Source of the DNA: Stentor coeruleus
Lineage: Eukaryota; Ciliophora; Heterotrichea; Heterotrichida; Stentoridae
Direction of reading: 5' to 3'
Assembly: GCA_001970955.1 (NCBI GenBank)
Contig: MPUH01000494.1
Location: 1-50,385, forward strand
Length of the DNA stretch: 50,385 bases
Shown: piece after piece, positions 47,301 to 50,385 of the stretch
Numbering within the stretch: the first letter of the stretch is position 1
Layout: the number at the start of each line of letters is the position of its first letter
Notes under the pieces: model-generated
What the model was told of the DNA's origin: nothing
What the model saw: only the letters and a program-made list of their open reading frames with translations
Database searches by the model: none
Translations under genes and position numbers: made by a program

Positions 47301-50292
47301 TAAGTTCAATATATCCTATTGGACATTTATCAACACATAAATGTTCTAGTTTTTTCTTCATACACAGCAAACAAGTTCCTAAATTTTCATCATAATCATA
47401 TCCAATATTACAAATACATTCAAAATTATCATAATATGAGTTTTCAGGACAATGAACACAATCATCTTCAAAATTACTACATTGAATACAATTGCTTTCT
47501 TTACATAAGTTACAGTCTGTAATTCTTCGACATCCATGCACGCATGTTGATTCACAAGGTTGACAAATAGAATCTTCTAGATAATATCCGAAATCACAAT
47601 CCCATAGACAATTTACTTCTATTGAGTTTTGACATACTGTTATACTAAGTCCAAAAAGATCTAAAGCGGCATTGTATATTTTCATATTCCAAATAAACCC
47701 TGTAAATGAACCAGAAGACTTTCCAAGGACAAGAGGTGTATAAGTATCTCTATATGCATAAGGTAAAATATGAGTAATAGTTTCAATAGTACTTGGGAGT
47801 CTTATATACTTATGAGTGAAAACCCCATCAATATCCGAATATCCTTGCAAAGTTAAAATTTTCCATGAGTTTAAAGGAAATGCACTATAAGGATGATGAA
47901 TATCAGGGTATATTCTAAATCTTAAATAACTCGAAAGAGAACTCAATTCAAATTGGTCTTTAGTGAAAATAATCCCATGCTGATAAACTTTTATATATAA
48001 AACTATAGTAAAATTGCAAGATATAGAAAAAGGACTACTAGTCATATAAGAATTAGGACTAAAATAATAACCTCTATTTATTGTAGGAATAGGATCATTA
48101 TTATCAAATTCAGGATAATCATTATCTTCTATACCCATAGTAAAAACAACATCACTTATACTATCTATTTGCTCACTCCCAATATTATTAAAAATTGTAT
48201 CAAAAACAGGGTCTTCATTAGTAAAGCATGTAAACCCAACAACATTTGCCCCAACAGGACAATGATCAACACAAACATTTCCAAGAAGATATCGAGAGTT
48301 CTCACAAGCTAAACATCTATAATAATCTGAACCATAACAATCAGAACATTCACTATGACAACATTTATCTGTAATTGTATAATGAAAACCTGTTAAACAT
48401 GGAGAGAAATTTGTCCTATCACAAGGAATATCATAATTTGTACATGAATCACAAGCTGGGTATAAGCATTGATGACATGTTCCCCAGGTTGCACATCCAA
48501 GTAAACATTCTGGTTCACAATCCATGAATTTTTGTTCATAACTATTATAATATTGGGTTAATGAACATTGCCATAAATATAAGAGATCATTTGTTGGTAA
48601 TGTGAAATCATAAATTGAGGTTTGCCATAAGGTTAGAGAATAGAGAAAACCGTTAAAGTTATTCAGCATATCACTACTAGCACCTATTTTTACGATGTTG
48701 GGATCATCATAGAGTAGATAACCGGTAAATGAGACATCTGAATAGGAATCCCCATTTGCGAAATGAGTTACAGTGGTTATGTCACCAGATACATCGATGA
48801 CCATTGCAGAATAAACCCATTCATTATCAAAATATAGGTATTCTGTAGATATACCCTTTATATACATACTTGGGGATCTTAATCCAATTTCCATATGTGT
48901 TTGGGCAAATGATACAAAGTTCTGACTTGTCCAAATATTCCCATCATTCCACCCTAATACCCAAACTAATATAGAGAATTTATAATTCAATGATATAAGA
49001 ACCGAACTTTCTAAATACATATTCAAGTCAAAATAAAGGCCACGTTGTTTTATAGGATAAGGGTCATCAAATTCATTATTATTAAAAGGTCCATATGTTG
49101 TTGAAGTACTTCCGCTATGAAAATATTCATAAATTTCTGAAAAATCATCGAAATGAATGTTTATTATAGGTGTTTGAAGATCATTTGCGTTATAAGGATT
49201 TGGGGTATTAAGACAAAGTCCATCTATAAGATCATAACCTGATTCACAAGTTGTACATAAAAGGGCACTTAAACCTATTGAACAATGATACGCAATATCA
49301 CAATAAGGAGGTATATTAATATTACTACAAATAGTACAGTCATAAATATCATAACCTATACATAATGAGCAATATTCAGAATAACAGACTTGACAATTAT
49401 TTGAAGATATACATGAAGGCCAAGTACTACAGGATGGATCACAATTATTACATGTTGATGTTAAAAAGTCATAGTATTGATTGTAATCACATTCTATCAG
49501 ATAATCATTCATTGGATAGTGAAAAAATATATTTTGATATTCTAGATCATACAAAAAACCTGTAAAAGAAGTTCCTATTGTATGTCCTCCAATATAAAAA
49601 TATACCAAATTAGTGTCACAACGAAATTCATAATCTAAAGTTTCGAATTCATCATAGCGTGATTTCACTAGTATATAATCTAAATATTGGGTAATTTCAA
49701 AAGTATGGACTGACCAATAACTAGAAGTAAAACTTCTTTCATAAGTAAATAAGCTTTGTGTTGCGCTTTGATCAGTTAATAGTATTTCATATACAATCAC
49801 TCCATTAATTAATGAAATTTTTATATAAGTTGTTGTGGAGTCTTTAATTTCTAAAAGAATACCATCAGAAACAAATTTCGCAACTAAAGCTATTCTATAG
49901 TCTGGACCAGGAACAAAAGTAGTTAATGAAACAAGCCTGCTAGTTGATTCGAAATAAAATCCTCTATCAAAAGTTGGTATCGGACTCCATTTATTCAAAT
50001 CATAAAACATTAAGCCTTCAGGGTGTCTAAAACTCGATGTTTGTGTTTGATACCACTTCATATTACTAGCGAAATTATCTTTAAAAACTGTTGTATCAGA
50101 TGATTCCTCACAAGTATTTGTACCTAAATTTGTATCATAGCCACTTGGACAGTAATGTAAACAAGAAACACTATTATATAGATACCCTTCTGTACAAGAG
50201 CTGCAATAAGAATCAGAACAAAACAAATTTACCCCAAAAACTAGGTGTAAGCAAAATAAGGCCATAGTGTTTATCATTTTTATAAGAAACAA
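44385..50292 (-). CDS. Giant Cys-rich/LamG-like multi-pass surface protein
   Basis: Exon 1 is 50292-45091; exon 2 starts at 45075 and ends at TGA 44387-44385 once the duplicated 57-bp block and N (44467) are collapsed, giving ~1,944 residues. A signal peptide (MINTMALFCLHLVFGVNLFC) is followed by four units. Each has a concanavalin/LamG-like ~200-residue domain with the motif DPIPxxxRGxYF near its start (residues ~106, 414, 734, 1049) and FTGFLYDLE-like sequence near its end, then a furin-type Cys-rich segment. After the last Cys-rich block (~1225-1365) comes a beta-rich stretch, then seven or more TM helices (~1470-1800) and a soluble tail. Large extracellular adhesion or sensory proteins of this plan are common in ciliates; the ligand or role here is unknown. 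Exon 2 supplies the last two or three TM segments. Confidence 0.85.
44410..44524. repeat. Assembly artefact: 57-bp exact duplication around an N
   Basis: Positions 44410-44466 and 44468-44524 are identical, with N at 44467 between. Deleting 58 nt restores the reading frame of the giant gene to a new stop at 44385 and makes exon 2 exactly 633 nt (211 codons). Confidence 0.92.
45076..45090 (-). other. 15-nt intron in the giant surface-protein gene
   Basis: Minus-strand sequence GTAATTTCTAAATAG, phase 0, A at -6, in-frame TAG. Splicing joins SLITNLS to IIIYLFSTK, extending a transmembrane segment without a break. Confidence 0.9.
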
Positions 50293-50385
50293 TTATCATT
50301 TTTTTAATATACACCTTCACGTGAAATAGAATTTAGGCGAAAATACATCAGTCTTCCTACAATGCGAATGATGAAGGATTGGCCA

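Noticed and set aside
50361-50385. ATG at 50362 opening a plus-strand frame to the window edge
   Set aside because: Only eight codons are visible; nothing can be concluded.
1-50385. CRISPR arrays, insertion sequences with inverted repeats, operon-type promoters
   Set aside because: None seen; the gene content and introns are eukaryotic.

Overview
The window looks like macronuclear DNA of a heterotrich ciliate close to Stentor. The DNA is AT-rich (about 70%). TAA, TAG and TGA all end convincing ORFs (for example TGA at 34097-34099 and at 44387-44385), so the standard genetic code is in use. Genes are packed tightly on both strands. Several are interrupted by introns of only 15-16 nt that begin GTA, end TAG and carry an A six bases from the 3' end. 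Restoring these introns adds N-terminal exons to an LRR protein, an MFS transporter and two Myb genes, and a C-terminal exon to a giant surface protein.

Layout: 0-6 kb holds an importin-alpha IBB fragment (-), tRNA-Ala, a small basic protein, a coiled-coil protein (-) and a VID27-like gene (-) that is falsely split at a scaffold N. 6-13 kb holds a membrane cyclic-nucleotide phosphodiesterase (+), an LRR plus coiled-coil protein (-) and a small ORF. 13-21 kb holds an outer-dynein-arm-docking-like coiled coil, ribosomal P2, a USP deubiquitinase, an ABC1/UbiB kinase-like protein, a lipid-anchored ankyrin-like protein and an unknown protein. 21-31 kb holds a decayed pogo/Tigger-type transposase, a class-E-like seven-TM receptor, a candidate structured RNA, an EF-hand protein next to a dynein-light-chain-like coiled coil (possibly one gene), an MFS transporter, a small helical protein and a decayed gene. 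31-44 kb holds a long coiled coil, a C2orf81-like protein, lipin, tRNA-Gln, proteasome alpha-1, two tandem R2R3-type Myb genes and a zinc-binding coiled coil. The last 6 kb is one gene for a roughly 1,944-residue secretory/membrane protein with four LamG-like plus Cys-rich units and a multi-pass C terminus.

Functionally this is a mixed housekeeping and ciliary/cortical neighbourhood (proteasome, ribosome, lipid phosphatase, ubiquitin, dynein and centrosomal coiled coils, cAMP-type signalling), with no operon logic. No bacterial-type mobile system or CRISPR is present.

The most useful observations are these. (1) Three single-N scaffold joins are each flanked by an exact direct duplication, and two of them break real genes. 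(2) The intron rule repairs five gene models. (3) A cryptic DDE transposase relic lies at about 21.8-22.6 kb. (4) A GC-rich hairpin RNA candidate lies at about 24.3 kb. (5) There is a strong strand asymmetry (C-rich, G-poor on the coding strand) in 5' flanks. (6) The tandem Myb pair shares a conserved C-terminal tail.
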